Assembly (NCBI GenBank): GCA_027451525.1
Contig: DAIDJF010000019.1
Coordinates: 1 to 64,000 of the forward strand
From: Ktedonobacterales bacterium
GTDB taxonomy: Bacteria; Chloroflexota; Ktedonobacteria; Ktedonobacterales; Ktedonobacteraceae
Length of the DNA: 64,000 bases
Reading direction: 5' to 3'
Position numbers and translations under genes: made by a program. Of this stretch, positions 52,994 to 62,851 are shown in pieces. The notes beneath the pieces were generated by a model. That model searched no databases, was not told the origin of the DNA, and saw nothing but the letters and a program-made list of their open reading frames with translations. Each line of letters opens with the position of its first letter. Within the stretch, counting starts at the first letter, position 1.

Positions 52994-54163
52994 ATGCACA
53001 TTCCCTTGCAAATCAACGATCAGGTGATTTTAGAGTACGAGCATCTACAACAGTTACTCACACTGCTACAGAATAAAGAGTATCAGGTTATCGGACCGAC
53101 TATCCGTGATCGCGCTATCGTCTACGATACGCTCACCAGTATCGCTGATCTTCCACGCGGCTACACGGATGAGCAGGATGGCGGCACGTATCGTCTCAAA
53201 AAGCGTTCTGATGACGCATTGTTCGGTTACGCCGTTGGGCCACATTCGTGGAAGCAGTTTCTCCATCCACCTTCCATACGCCTCTGGCAAGCAAAGCGCG
53301 AACACAACACGTTCCAGATCACGCAGGAAGAGCAGACCGCACCCAGATACGCCTTTATTGGCGTCCGCTCGTGCGAGCTTCATGCCATCGCGATTCAGGA
53401 CAAAACATTGCTCGGCTCACCCTATACTGATCCCGTCTATCAGGCACGCCGCAGCAATCTCTTCATTGTGGCGGTCAATTGCGGACACACGGGAGGAACC
53501 TGCTTTTGCGTTTCAATGCAGACTGGACCCAAAGTAACTAGCGGCTATGATCTGGCCTTGACGGAAATCATCGACGCTCCACGCCATTATTTTGTCGCTC
53601 AGGTTGGAACACCAGCCGGGATAGAGATACTTCAGGAGATAGCATACACAGAGGCAGATCACGATGATGTCCAACGGGCAGAACAGGTAGTGGTGGAGAC
53701 GGCACAGCAGATGGGGCGCAGTATGGATACCAGCAATATAAAGGAGTTGCTGTATCACAACCTGGAACACCCACGCTGGGAAAATGTCGCCAACCGCTGC
53801 CTCACTTGCGGCAACTGCACAATGGTCTGCCCAACCTGTTTTTGCACTACAGTAGAAGATGTCACCGATCTCATGGGCGAGAGTGCCGAACGCTGGCGCA
53901 AATGGGACTCGTGCTTCACGATGGATTTTTCGTATATCTACGGCGGCAGTATGCGCTCCTCGACAAAGTCACGCTATCGCCAATGGATGACACACAAACT
54001 GGCAAGTTGGCTTGATCAATTCGGCACATCGGGCTGCGTAGGCTGTGGACGCTGCATCACGTGGTGTCCTGTCGGCATCGATATTACCGAAGAAGTGCGC
54101 GCAATTCGTGAAAATAAGCAGCCAATAAGCATAACAAAGAGGAAGAGCGATGCAAACACTTGA
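52994..54163 (+). CDS. hydB: group 3b NiFe hydrogenase (sulfhydrogenase) beta subunit, 4Fe-4S protein
   Basis: 389 residues. A 250-residue N-terminal domain related to sulfhydrogenase beta/HybO-type electron-transfer proteins ([21 protein letters not shown] with its Cys) and two C-terminal 4Fe-4S motifs, [16 protein letters not shown] (about 270) and [12 protein letters not shown] (about 343). It carries electrons between the hydrogenase module and the flavin subunit HydG. The frame opens at 52961; the ATG at 52994 follows AAAGGA by 11 bases. First gene of the hydrogenase operon, overlapping the next gene by 14 bases. Confidence 0.9.
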   Translation: MHIPLQINDQVILEYEHLQQLLTLLQNKEYQVIGPTIRDRAIVYDTLTSIADLPRGYTDEQDGGTYRLKKRSDDALFGYAVGPHSWKQFLHPPSIRLWQAKREHNTFQITQEEQTAPRYAFIGVRSCELHAIAIQDKTLLGSPYTDPVYQARRSNLFIVAVNCGHTGGTCFCVSMQTGPKVTSGYDLALTEIIDAPRHYFVAQVGTPAGIEILQEIAYTEADHDDVQRAEQVVVETAQQMGRSMDTSNIKELLYHNLEHPRWENVANRCLTCGNCTMVCPTCFCTTVEDVTDLMGESAERWRKWDSCFTMDFSYIYGGSMRSSTKSRYRQWMTHKLASWLDQFGTSGCVGCGRCITWCPVGIDITEEVRAIRENKQPISITKRKSDANT

Positions 54164-54620
54164 ACCGCTCATAATAGAGCAGCCTTTTTTCAAAAGCCTG
54201 AGTCCACAGGATGTCCAATTTATCGCTGGTTGCGCCGCTAATGTACATTTTAATGCTGGCACATATCTCTTCCGTGAAGGTGAAGCAGCCTCATATTTTT
54301 ATATCATCAGGCATGGCAAGGTAGCTCTTGAAGCCTTTGCCGATCAACGCGGCCCAATTACGGTTGAAACGATAGAGGCGGGAGAAGTGCTGGGCTGGTC
54401 CTGGCTCTTTCCACCCTATCGCTGGCATTTCAGCGCACGCGCAATTGAGGATGTGCGCGCAATTGCAATGGATGGTGTATGCCTGCGCAACAAATGTGAA
54501 AAAGATCACGATCTCGGCTACAAACTGGTCATGCTGGCCTCCAATATTATGATGCAGCGACTGCAAGCAACCCGTTTACAATTGCTCGATGTCTACAACG
54601 TACACAAGCGAGGTGGCTGA
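54150..54620 (+). CDS. cyclic-nucleotide-binding domain protein inside the hydrogenase operon
   Basis: 156 residues: a single cNMP-binding beta-roll ([48 protein letters not shown], core [17 protein letters not shown]) and a C-helix. There is no helix-turn-helix, so it is not a Crp-type DNA-binding regulator. The phosphate-binding cassette lacks the usual RSA/RTA motif ([24 protein letters not shown]), so true cAMP binding is doubtful. It overlaps hydB by 14 bases and hydG by one (TGATG), so it is made in step with the enzyme and may act as a regulatory or docking subunit. Confidence 0.85.
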   Translation: MQTLEPLIIEQPFFKSLSPQDVQFIAGCAANVHFNAGTYLFREGEAASYFYIIRHGKVALEAFADQRGPITVETIEAGEVLGWSWLFPPYRWHFSARAIEDVRAIAMDGVCLRNKCEKDHDLGYKLVMLASNIMMQRLQATRLQLLDVYNVHKRGG

Positions 54621-55471
54621 TGCTCGAAGCCGTTGCAAAAATCAGCCATGACCCGATGCTACCGCAACTCTATCGCGTGCAGCACGTGCGCCACGAAATA
54701 GCGGATACGATTACGCTGGAGCTTGCGCCTGAAGATGGAAGCGATACTCCACCCTTCTCCTGCGGACAATTTAACATGCTCTACGTCTTCGGCGTGGGAG
54801 AGATCCCAATTTCGATCAGTAGCGATCCACGCAAACGCAAATCGCTGCTACACACGACTAGAGCCGTCGGCATGGTATCAAGAGCGATATGCGCATTAAA
54901 GACGGGCGATACTATTGGCGTGCGCGGTCCCTTTGGCAAGCCCTGGCCCGTAACACAGGCAATCAGCAAAGATGTTGTGATTGTCGCAGGCGGCATCGGC
55001 CTCGCCCCCCTGCGCTCTACAGTCTACATGCTTGCAGCGCAACGTGAACAATATGGCAAAATCGCCCTGCTCTATGGAGCACGCACACCACGCGATATTC
55101 TCTATGCCAAAGAACTTGAGCAATGGCGCGCACGTTTTGAGATGGAAATTGCGATCACTGTAGATCACGCGACGAGCGCGTGGCATGGCAGCGTCGGCGT
55201 TGTCACACGCCTGATTCCACGCGCAACATTTGAGCCAACCAATACCATCGCCATGCTGTGTGGCCCAGAAATCATGATGCGTTTTACAGCGGCGGAGCTT
55301 GAAAAACGCGAGATTGGAGCAGAACACATTTTTCTCTCGATGGAACGCAACATGAAATGCGCACTTGGTTTCTGCGGACACTGCCAGTACTTGCCGTATT
55401 TCGTGTGCAAAGATGGCCCCGTCTTTCAATACAGTCAGGTGCGCGACTTACTGTTCAAGAGGGAGATTTGA
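54620..55471 (+). CDS. hydG: group 3b hydrogenase gamma subunit, FAD/NAD(P)-binding
   Basis: 283 residues of the ferredoxin-NADP reductase fold. FAD domain (about 10-110; [23 protein letters not shown]), NAD(P) domain ([41 protein letters not shown]), and a C-terminal 2Fe-2S binding cluster ([25 protein letters not shown]). It transfers electrons from H2 to NAD(P)+. The ATG overlaps the previous stop. Confidence 0.92.
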   Translation: MLEAVAKISHDPMLPQLYRVQHVRHEIADTITLELAPEDGSDTPPFSCGQFNMLYVFGVGEIPISISSDPRKRKSLLHTTRAVGMVSRAICALKTGDTIGVRGPFGKPWPVTQAISKDVVIVAGGIGLAPLRSTVYMLAAQREQYGKIALLYGARTPRDILYAKELEQWRARFEMEIAITVDHATSAWHGSVGVVTRLIPRATFEPTNTIAMLCGPEIMMRFTAAELEKREIGAEHIFLSMERNMKCALGFCGHCQYLPYFVCKDGPVFQYSQVRDLLFKREI

Positions 55472-55476
55472 AACCG

Positions 55477-56256
55477 ATGGAGCGCACACACAAACCGAAA
55501 CTAGCAGTCTGGAAATTTGCTTCCTGCGATGGTTGCCAACTGAGCCTGCTGGACTGCGAGGATGAATTGCTGACACTGGCGGGTGAGATCGAGATTGCCA
55601 ATTTTCGCGAGGCATCCAGCGCAACCGTTAAGGGACCTTATGACCTTTCGCTCGTTGAAGGCTCAATTACCACGCCACACGATGAGGAGCGTATCCACAC
55701 GGTGCGACGCGCCTCAAAGTATCTCGTCACTATTGGCGCGTGTGCCACTACGGGCGGCATTCAAGCACTGCGCAACTTCAAAGACGTGAAAGAATTCATC
55801 TCTCTCGTCTATGCAACGCCCAAATATATTGAGACACTCCACAAGTCCACGCCGATCTCCGACCATGTTTTTGTTGATTTTGAATTGCAGGGCTGCCCAA
55901 TCAACAAACATCAGCTTGTAGAGGTCATCAGCGCGTTTCTGCACGGGCGCAAACCCAATACGCCACCGTATAGCGTGTGCATGGAATGTAAACGGCGTGG
56001 CCTTGTCTGCGTAATGGTCGCGCATGGCACACCCTGCCTTGGTCCTGTGACGCACGCGGGCTGTAATGCCCTCTGTCCCTCCTATCAGCGCGGTTGCTAC
56101 GGCTGTTACGGGCCAAAAGAGACGCCTAACACGCGCTCATTAAGCGCGCATTTCAGCCAACTTGGGGCCAGCGAACAGCATATTGTGCATGTCTTTCGCA
56201 ATTTTAACGCCAATGCCGAAGCATTCCGACGAGAAAGCGAGCAGCACGAAGTATGA
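55477..56256 (+). CDS. hydD: group 3b hydrogenase small (delta) subunit
   Basis: 259 residues. Proximal 4Fe-4S ligands in [15 protein letters not shown] (C17, C20), [10 protein letters not shown], and [13 protein letters not shown], with further Cys-rich stretches ([23 protein letters not shown]) for additional clusters. No twin-arginine signal, so the enzyme is cytoplasmic as expected for group 3. GGGAG precedes the ATG at 55477; a TTG at 55468 is possible. It overlaps hydA by four bases. Confidence 0.93.
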   Translation: MERTHKPKLAVWKFASCDGCQLSLLDCEDELLTLAGEIEIANFREASSATVKGPYDLSLVEGSITTPHDEERIHTVRRASKYLVTIGACATTGGIQALRNFKDVKEFISLVYATPKYIETLHKSTPISDHVFVDFELQGCPINKHQLVEVISAFLHGRKPNTPPYSVCMECKRRGLVCVMVAHGTPCLGPVTHAGCNALCPSYQRGCYGCYGPKETPNTRSLSAHFSQLGASEQHIVHVFRNFNANAEAFRRESEQHEV

Positions 56257-57548
56257 ACAAGAACACGCGAACAATCAAAGTGGACTATCTGGCACGTGTC
56301 GAGGGCGAAGGCACACTGTATGTGAAAATCAGTGGCGATCAGGTCAAAGATGTCAAATTGAAAATTTTTGAGCCACCACGCTTTTTTGAGGCACTACTGC
56401 GCGGCAGGCACTATAGCGAGGCTCCCGATATTACAGCGCGCATCTGCGGCATTTGTCCGGTCGCTTACCAGATGAGTGCGTCACATGCGATGGAAGATGC
56501 TTTTGGCGTCCAGGTTGGCGGACAACTACGCGCACTGAGACGCTTGATCTACTGTGGCGAATGGATTGAGAGCCACACGCTACACGTCTTTATGCTCCAC
56601 GCGCCCGATTTTCTAGGCTACCCAGACATGATGCACATGGCACAAGATCATCCAGAGATTATCAAACGCGCCTTGCAAATCAAGAAGACAGGCAACGCGA
56701 TCATTAGCTTTCTGGGTGGCAGAGCGGTTCACCCGATCAATGTGCGCGTGGGCGGCTTCTATAAAATCCCCACGCGCCAGGAATTTACGCCCCTGCTCGA
56801 ACAGTTACGCTGGGGCAGAGACGCTATCCATGAGTCGCTCCACTGGCTAGCGCAGTTACCATTCCCCGATTTCGAGCAAGATTACGAATTTGTCGCCCTT
56901 CGCCATCCCACAGAATATCCCTTTAATGAAGGTCGGCTGGTTTCTAACAAAGGCCTGGATATCGCCATACAGGATTATGACAACTATTTTATTGAAGAAC
57001 ATGTGCCCTATTCCACCGCCCTCCATTCCCGCCTAAAAGAACGCGGAGCTTACCTGACAGGCCCTCTGGCACGCTACAATTTGAATTTCGACCGCCTCTC
57101 TCCGCTCGCGCAGGAGGCCGCACGCGAAGCTGGGCTTGACCCAACATGCAGCAATCCATTTAAGAGCATCATCGTGCGCGGCGTAGAAATACTCTATGCC
57201 TTTGATGAAGCCATACGCATCATTGAACAGTATGAGATGCCAGATCAGCCTGCCATTGAACTGCAGCCACGTGCCGCGACAGGCTATGGCTGTACAGAAG
57301 CCCCACGCGGCTCGCTCTATCATCGCTACAAGCTCAATGACGAGGGAACCATTCTGGATGCCAACATTATTCCTCCCACCTCGCAAAATCAGAAATGTAT
57401 CGAAAACGACCTGTGGCACTACGTCGCACAGGCCGCACATTTACCCGATGAGCAGCTTACATGGCAATGCGAGCAGGCAATCCGCAATTACGACCCCTGC
57501 ATCTCGTGCTCTACACACTTTCTCAAATTGCAGATTGAACGCGATTAA
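56253..57548 (+). CDS. hydA: group 3b NiFe hydrogenase large (alpha) subunit
   Basis: 431 residues. The four nickel-iron Cys ligands are intact: L1 motif [11 protein letters not shown] (C65, C68) and L2 motif DPCISCSTH (C416, C419). After H422 a nine-residue tail FLKLQIERD remains, the expected cut site for the protease encoded next. It is the catalytic subunit for H2 oxidation or production. No hyp maturation genes other than the protease are in the window, so those must lie elsewhere. Confidence 0.95.
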   Translation: MNKNTRTIKVDYLARVEGEGTLYVKISGDQVKDVKLKIFEPPRFFEALLRGRHYSEAPDITARICGICPVAYQMSASHAMEDAFGVQVGGQLRALRRLIYCGEWIESHTLHVFMLHAPDFLGYPDMMHMAQDHPEIIKRALQIKKTGNAIISFLGGRAVHPINVRVGGFYKIPTRQEFTPLLEQLRWGRDAIHESLHWLAQLPFPDFEQDYEFVALRHPTEYPFNEGRLVSNKGLDIAIQDYDNYFIEEHVPYSTALHSRLKERGAYLTGPLARYNLNFDRLSPLAQEAAREAGLDPTCSNPFKSIIVRGVEILYAFDEAIRIIEQYEMPDQPAIELQPRAATGYGCTEAPRGSLYHRYKLNDEGTILDANIIPPTSQNQKCIENDLWHYVAQAAHLPDEQLTWQCEQAIRNYDPCISCSTHFLKLQIERD

Positions 57549-57568
57549 AACAGCAGAAAGAGCGCGGC

Positions 57569-58084
57569 ATGGTAGCACCGTATCTGATTATTGGCATTGG
57601 CAACGAATATCGCGGCGACGATGGCGTGGGACTAGTCGTCGTACGCACGCTTCAGGTACTGCAATGCACGCTCATTGCCCTCGCCAATGTCACGTTCGTG
57701 GAATGCAGCGGCGATGGCACCGAATTATTAGAACTCTGGGCAACAAACAGAAATGTGATCATTATTGACGCTGTATCTTCGGGCCAACCAGCAGGCACTA
57801 TTCTACGCCTGGGTATCCAGGCACAACACATTCCACTCGCCTGCACTTTCAACTCAACACACACCTTCGGGTTAGCAGAAGCACTTGGCATGGCACGCGT
57901 ACTACACGAATTGCCATCTTCGCTAGTTGTCTATGCCATCGAGGGCAGGCAGTTCGCGCCTGGAAACAGCCTTTCACCAGAAGTCGAACAGGCCATAGAT
58001 GATGTTATCTGGTACATAATCAAAGAAATCGAGGGGGGATTAGCCGCCTTGCATCTTTCTGAAAAAGCATCACCAGCCACTTGA
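57569..58084 (+). CDS. hydrogenase maturation protease
   Basis: 171 residues of the HyaD/HycI/FrxA peptidase M52 family. GIGNEYRGDDGVG carries the nickel-binding Asp, VFVECSGDGTELLEL and VIIIDAVSSGQPAG the second ligand, and FNSTHTFGLAEALGMA the His. It would remove the C-terminal tail of HydA after nickel insertion. It starts 20 bases after hydA. Its stop codon overlaps the -35 box of the purine operon promoter. Confidence 0.93.
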   Translation: MVAPYLIIGIGNEYRGDDGVGLVVVRTLQVLQCTLIALANVTFVECSGDGTELLELWATNRNVIIIDAVSSGQPAGTILRLGIQAQHIPLACTFNSTHTFGLAEALGMARVLHELPSSLVVYAIEGRQFAPGNSLSPEVEQAIDDVIWYIIKEIEGGLAALHLSEKASPAT

Positions 58085-58133
58085 CAAGCGAGGTCACGGC
58101 ACATATACTCATTGACATGGAAACATATTTCCA
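58081..58133 (+). promoter_or_regulatory. promoter and palindromic operator of the purine-degradation operon
   Basis: TTGACA (58081-58086), 17-bp spacer, TATACT (58104-58109): a near-perfect promoter whose -35 overlaps the stop codon of the protease gene. The perfect palindrome TGGAAA-CATA-TTTCCA (58118-58133) lies immediately after the predicted start point, the usual place for a repressor. No purine regulator is encoded in the window. Confidence 0.82.
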
Positions 58134-58257
58134 ACTGACAAAAAACTTAATACCTGTTTTTCTCCTTATCCGCACGGCATAACATACCAACTATTTTTAC
58201 GTGCCTATCTTTTTTTGATACATGTTATTTTCAGGCTCACCAGCACAAGGAAAGCGT

Positions 58258-58791
58258 ATGCCAGCTAAACATGTAACCTTACAAGCCATCAACCTGTTCG
58301 ATCAGCAGCACTTTGTCGAGACACTTGGCTCACTTTTCGAGGGACCACCCTGGATTGTCGAGCAGGCATGGCAGGCACGGCCATTCCAGAGCCAGACACA
58401 ATTGCATCAGGCATTGTGCGCGGTTATGTATAAGGCTCCCGTCGCACAGCAGATCGCGCTCATTCAAACTCACCCTGATCTGGTCGGACGGGCCGCGCTT
58501 GCTGGGACGCTCACTCCTGCTTCCAGCAGTGAACAGGCAGCGGCAGGCTTAGATCGCCTCTCAGGCGAGGAAATTTCAACGTTTACGCAGTATAATCAAA
58601 GATATCGGGAGCGTTTTGACTTCCCGTTTGTGATTTGCGCGCGTGAAAATAAGAAAGAAAGCATCCTGGCAGGCTTCGCGACGCGCATGTACAACACACG
58701 CGAGCAGGAAATCGAGACAGCCCTCGCTGAAATCGCCAAAATCTGCTGGTTCCGCTTGCAAGACTTGCTGGCGGAGGCAGATAATAAATGA
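58258..58791 (+). CDS. uraD: OHCU decarboxylase
   Basis: 177 residues, all helical. Family marks are FVETLGSLFEGPPWIVEQAW, QIALIQTHPDLVGRA (the active-site HPDLxG) and FVICARENKKESIL. It decarboxylates 2-oxo-4-hydroxy-4-carboxy-5-ureidoimidazoline to S-allantoin, the third step after urate oxidation. AAGGAAA before the ATG at 58258 rejects the extension to 58222. First gene of the operon, 15 bases from the uricase gene. Confidence 0.93.
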   Translation: MPAKHVTLQAINLFDQQHFVETLGSLFEGPPWIVEQAWQARPFQSQTQLHQALCAVMYKAPVAQQIALIQTHPDLVGRAALAGTLTPASSSEQAAAGLDRLSGEEISTFTQYNQRYRERFDFPFVICARENKKESILAGFATRMYNTREQEIETALAEIAKICWFRLQDLLAEADNK

Positions 58792-58806
58792 GGATTGGAA
58801 GGTTTT

Positions 58807-59730
58807 ATGGAATACACCATTAGTTACGGCAAATTGTACGTGCCCGTGTACCGTGTCTATGCACAACCACTGACAGGCATCACACCCATTGCCGAATCAG
58901 CATTCACAGGCCGCTCAAACACGCTCTTTGCGCTGGAGGTTGATGTCGAGGTCTTTGGCACGAATTTCTTGCCTGCCTATACAGAGGGCGATAATTCGAG
59001 CGTCATCGCGACCGATAGCATGAAGAATTTTATTTTGCGTCAGGCTCTTGCCTTTGAGGGAGCCACGCTCGAAGCCTTCATCGACCATCTGGGCCGTCAA
59101 TTCCTGACTACCTATCCTCAAATGCAACGCCTGCGCCTCACAGGTCGCGAACTGCCATTCATGCCCGCTTATGTTCCCAATGCAAGCACGGGAACATTCG
59201 GCGCAAGTGCAGTGCTCTTTCAGCGCACACATCAAGATTTCGCGCAAGTTGTGATGGATTTCGCGCACGAGAACAATCAACCAGTCTTAACGTCGCATCG
59301 TTGCGGGCGCGTCAATCTCGAACTCTTCAAGGTCACAGGCAGCGCGTTTACCCGTTTTGTACGCGATGACTACACCACACTGCCAGAGCGCGTAGATCGC
59401 CCCTTATTTATTTATCTCGATGTCTACTGGCAATACACGAATAGCGCGGATATGCTGGCTAACGATCACACGCACTACATCGCTGCTGAGCAGATACGCG
59501 ATGCAGTACAGAGTATTTTCCACGAATTTGTCAGCGAGTCCATTCAACATCTGGTTCACGAAATTGGACAACGCCTGCTGGCACGTTTTCCACAGATGGC
59601 GGAAATCTCCTTCGAGTCCCAGAATCGCACACGCGACCCAATGGGCACATCGCCAACTAACGAGAAGGTCAGAGTCTACAGCGATCCCTTCCCTGCTTAT
59701 GGCTCGATTAAACTGACGATGACGAGATAA
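58807..59730 (+). CDS. urate oxidase (cofactor-independent uricase)
   Basis: 307 residues, two T-fold repeats. YGKLYVPVYRVYAQP, VIATDSMKNFILRQAL (the TDS/K catalytic region), FTRFVRDDYTTLPERVDRP and QYTNS are typical. It converts urate to 5-hydroxyisourate in the cytoplasm. The initial TTG frame at 58795 is less likely than the ATG at 58807, four bases after GGAAGG. A palindromic repeat separates it from the HIU hydrolase gene. Confidence 0.93.
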   Translation: MEYTISYGKLYVPVYRVYAQPLTGITPIAESAFTGRSNTLFALEVDVEVFGTNFLPAYTEGDNSSVIATDSMKNFILRQALAFEGATLEAFIDHLGRQFLTTYPQMQRLRLTGRELPFMPAYVPNASTGTFGASAVLFQRTHQDFAQVVMDFAHENNQPVLTSHRCGRVNLELFKVTGSAFTRFVRDDYTTLPERVDRPLFIYLDVYWQYTNSADMLANDHTHYIAAEQIRDAVQSIFHEFVSESIQHLVHEIGQRLLARFPQMAEISFESQNRTRDPMGTSPTNEKVRVYSDPFPAYGSIKLTMTR

Positions 59731-59754
59731 GCAAGGCAAACCGACATGGGACAG

Positions 59755-59838
59755 GGCGAGGGCAAGCCTCGCCCCTACAATGATAACGGGTAATACACGC
59801 GTCGTATCATTGTAGGGGCGACCCTCGCGGTCGCCCTG
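59755..59838. repeat. palindromic repeat inside the uricase operon
   Basis: Arms CGCCCCTACAATGATA (59770-59785) and TATCATTGTAGGGGCG (59805-59820) are perfectly inverted over a 19-base spacer. They are flanked by GGCGAGGGCAAGCCTCGCC-type and GGCGACCCTCGCGGTCGCC-type short hairpins. It shares the GTAGGGGCG end of the MITE-like family at 46 and 18894 but has a different core, so it is a related family. Transcribed as part of the operon, it would fold into a strong RNA structure. Confidence 0.85.
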
Positions 59839-59863
59839 CATCATTACTGGAAAGTGTGAAACT

Positions 59864-60220
59864 ATGGGTGGTCGTCTTACCACGCATGTGCTGGATACCA
59901 TGCATGGGCGTCCAGCAGCCAACGTCGCCATCCAACTGTGGCGTATTGATGAGCAGCAGCATACTCTGCTCAAAATGGTTGAAACCAATACCGATGGACG
60001 CACCTCTGCTCCGCTGCTGACAGAGAGCGAGATGCAGGTCGGTCTTTATGAACTGGTCTTTGCCGTTGGCGCGTATTTTGCAGCACAAGAAGTAACAACG
60101 CCAACGCCGCCATTTCTGGATGAAGTACCTGTACGCTTTGGTATCGCGGACACTGATGCCCATTATCATGTTCCGTTGCTCGTCTCGCCCTGGGCCTATA
60201 GTACCTATCGTGGGAGTTGA
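59864..60220 (+). CDS. 5-hydroxyisourate hydrolase (transthyretin-like)
   Basis: 118 residues. GGRLTTHVLDTMHGRPAANV (N-terminal His), the central VETNTDGRTSAPLL, HYHVPLLVSPWAYSTYRGS with the diagnostic C-terminal YRGS. Hydrolyses 5-hydroxyisourate to OHCU, the step between uricase and UraD. GGAAAG precedes the ATG. The gap from uricase (133 bp) is caused by the palindromic repeat. Confidence 0.95.
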   Translation: MGGRLTTHVLDTMHGRPAANVAIQLWRIDEQQHTLLKMVETNTDGRTSAPLLTESEMQVGLYELVFAVGAYFAAQEVTTPTPPFLDEVPVRFGIADTDAHYHVPLLVSPWAYSTYRGS

Positions 60221-60223
60221 AGT

Positions 60224-61471
60224 ATGACAACACCGTATTCCATCGCTTATACCATCTTGCAGCAATGCGCGCAACTTGGCAGCTATAGCGAAGAGTCAGA
60301 ATGTCTGACGCGCCGTTTCGCCACACCACCAATGCGACAGGTTAACGCTGCGGTTACGCAATGGATGCAGGAAGCAGGCATGAGCGTGCGCCAGGATGCC
60401 ATCGGCAATATCATCGGACGCTATGAGGCTGACCACGCGGATGCCAAAACCTTCTTGCTTGGCTCACATCTCGACAGCGTGCGCGACGCGGGCAAGTATG
60501 ATGGTCCGCTCGGCGTGCTGACCGCTATCGCTTGCGTGCGCCTGCTGCACGAGCGTCAACAGCGGCTACCGTTCGCTATCGAGGTTTTTGGTTTTGCGGA
60601 CGAAGAGGGTCTGCGCTACCATGTGCCCTATCTAGGCAGCCAGGCCGTCGCGGGTGTGCTCGCTCCGCATCATCTTGACCAGCCAGACGTAGATGGTATC
60701 ACGATGCGTGAGGCCATCCGTACATTTGGCGGCGACCCTGACACTCTTGCCACCTGCGTGCGCGACAAGAGCGATCTACTTGGCTATTGCGAGGTACATA
60801 TCGAGCAAGGGCCAGTGCTTGAGAAAAGCGACATCCCCGTCGGCGTCGTAACCGCTATCATCGGGCAACGGCGTATGAATGTTACCTTTACAGGCGAGGC
60901 GGGACACGCGGGCACCGTGCCAATGAACCTGCGCCATGATGCACTTACCGCTGCGAGCATATTTATCGTCCTTGTTGAGCAAAAAGCGCAGCAACATGCA
61001 GGATTGGTCGCCACTATTGGACAAATCTCTGTTTATCCAGGCGCAAGCAACGTCATTCCTGGCAAGGTCACGCTCAGCCTGGATGTGCGCCATGCCGACG
61101 ACGATCAGCTTGAGCAGGTCTGCCAGCAATTCGAGCAAATGGCGCGTGAGATGGCAAAAAAGAGACAGGTAGCTGTCACGTGGCAACAGGTGCAGCAGCA
61201 TGGTAGTATTCGTTGCGATCATCATCTGCTGGACCTGCTACAACGCGCAATCGAGCAACAGGGACAACGGGTCATAGCCCTACCGAGTGGCGCGGGCCAC
61301 GATGCCGCGATCATGAACCATCTGACACCGATGGCAATGCTCTTTGTACGCTGCTATAAAGGCATCAGCCACAACCCGCTGGAGTCAGTTAAAGTCGAAG
61401 ATGTCGCCGTCGCGCTCTCTGTACTGGAACGGTTTTTGCTTTCACTCGCGCAAGAACAGAGGACAGCATGA
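60224..61471 (+). CDS. allC: allantoate amidohydrolase/N-carbamoyl amidohydrolase (M20)
   Basis: 415 residues of the M20 dizinc hydrolase family. Metal ligands in LGSHLDSVRDAGKYDG, GFADEEGLRY and YCEVHIEQGPVLE; small dimerisation domain with GEAGHAGTVPMNLRHDAL; final His in PSGAGHDAAIM. Most likely hydrolyses allantoate to ureidoglycine and ammonia; a beta-ureidopropionase or hydantoin role is a close alternative. GGGAG precedes the ATG. It overlaps the allantoinase gene by four bases. Confidence 0.9.
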   Translation: MTTPYSIAYTILQQCAQLGSYSEESECLTRRFATPPMRQVNAAVTQWMQEAGMSVRQDAIGNIIGRYEADHADAKTFLLGSHLDSVRDAGKYDGPLGVLTAIACVRLLHERQQRLPFAIEVFGFADEEGLRYHVPYLGSQAVAGVLAPHHLDQPDVDGITMREAIRTFGGDPDTLATCVRDKSDLLGYCEVHIEQGPVLEKSDIPVGVVTAIIGQRRMNVTFTGEAGHAGTVPMNLRHDALTAASIFIVLVEQKAQQHAGLVATIGQISVYPGASNVIPGKVTLSLDVRHADDDQLEQVCQQFEQMAREMAKKRQVAVTWQQVQQHGSIRCDHHLLDLLQRAIEQQGQRVIALPSGAGHDAAIMNHLTPMAMLFVRCYKGISHNPLESVKVEDVAVALSVLERFLLSLAQEQRTA

Positions 61472-62823
61472 GCAGTTACGATCTCCTTATCCGCAACGGC
61501 ACGCTGGTCACATCAACAGGCGAGTTGCAAGCAGATATCGCGATTACGGGCGAGCGTATTGCCGCTATCGCCCCCGCGCTCTCTGGTGATGCGCAGATAG
61601 AACTTGATGCCAGCAACCTGCATATCTTCCCAGGTCTGATTGATGCGCATGTGCATTTCAATGAGCCAGGACGTAGCGAGTGGGAGGGCTTTGCTAGCGG
61701 AACACGCGCATTAGCGGCAGGTGGAACCTGCACGTTTTTCGACATGCCGCTCAATGCGCATCCGCCAACGACCGATGGCGCGAGCTTTGACCTGAAGCAC
61801 GCGGCTGCACGTGCATCCTCGCTCGTTGATTTCGCCTTCTGGGGCGGTCTTGTGCCAGGCAATTTGTCTGAACTGGACGAACTGGCGGAGCGCGGCGTCA
61901 TTGGTCTGAAAGCCTTTATGTCCAATAGCGGCATTGACGACTTCTCATCGGTGGATGATCTGACGCTCTACGAGGGCATGGTACGGGCCGCACAATTGGG
62001 CTTGCTCGTGGCCGTTCACGCGGAAAACGACCAGATCACCAGCGCGCTCGCCAAACGCGCACAGGCAGAGGGGCGCACAGGTATTCGTGACTATCTCGCT
62101 TCACGCCCTGCTATTGCCGAACTAGAAGCCATCGAGCGCGCAATTCTTTTCGCTCAAGAGACGGGCTGTCGGCTGCATATCGTGCATGTCAGCACAGGAC
62201 GCGGCGTCAGTCTGGTTGCCGAAGCGCGCCAACGCGGCATCGATGTCAGTTGTGAAACCTGTCCACACTATCTGGTCCTGACCGAAGAGGACGTAGAACG
62301 CCTGGGAGCCGTGGCAAAATGCGCTCCACCGCTACGTTCGGCCCACGAGCAAGAGGCGTTGTGGCACCATATCGCCACTGGCACGTTGCCGATTGTAGGA
62401 ACCGACCACTCACCATCTCCTGGCTATATGAAGGATTATGCTAATTTCTTTCAGGTCTGGGGGGGTATTTCTGGTTGCCAGCATCTCTTACAACTTCTCC
62501 TGACCAATGGCTGGCAAGATCGTCACCTATCGCTCAGCACGATAGCCGCCCTGACCGCTGAACATGTTGCACAACGTTTTCAGCTAACGGCACGTAAAGG
62601 GCGTATCGCCCCTGGTCTGGATGCTGATCTCGTGTTGGTTGACCTGAAAGAGAGCATCACCGTGCGGCCAGATGATTTATTTTATCGCCATCAACACAGT
62701 CCCTACGTTAGCAAAAAGCTGCGTGGACGCATTATACGCACGTTAGTACGCGGTCACACGGTGTTCGCGGATGGCGTATGCGCAACGGAACCCGTTGGAC
62801 AGCTTGTCAAAGCAACACGTTAA
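61468..62823 (+). CDS. allB: allantoinase
   Basis: 451 residues of the cyclic amidohydrolase family. DAHVHFNEPGRSEWEGFASGT (metal His pair), FFDMPLNAHPPT (allantoinase signature), GLKAFMSNSGIDDF with the carbamylated Lys, VAVHAEND, HIVHVSTG and VGTDHSPSPGYMKD. It opens the hydantoin ring of allantoin to allantoate. ATGA overlap with allC shows translational coupling. Confidence 0.94.
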   Translation: MSSYDLLIRNGTLVTSTGELQADIAITGERIAAIAPALSGDAQIELDASNLHIFPGLIDAHVHFNEPGRSEWEGFASGTRALAAGGTCTFFDMPLNAHPPTTDGASFDLKHAAARASSLVDFAFWGGLVPGNLSELDELAERGVIGLKAFMSNSGIDDFSSVDDLTLYEGMVRAAQLGLLVAVHAENDQITSALAKRAQAEGRTGIRDYLASRPAIAELEAIERAILFAQETGCRLHIVHVSTGRGVSLVAEARQRGIDVSCETCPHYLVLTEEDVERLGAVAKCAPPLRSAHEQEALWHHIATGTLPIVGTDHSPSPGYMKDYANFFQVWGGISGCQHLLQLLLTNGWQDRHLSLSTIAALTAEHVAQRFQLTARKGRIAPGLDADLVLVDLKESITVRPDDLFYRHQHSPYVSKKLRGRIIRTLVRGHTVFADGVCATEPVGQLVKATR

Positions 62824-62851
62824 TTACGCACTCATTTATTAAGAGGAACCT

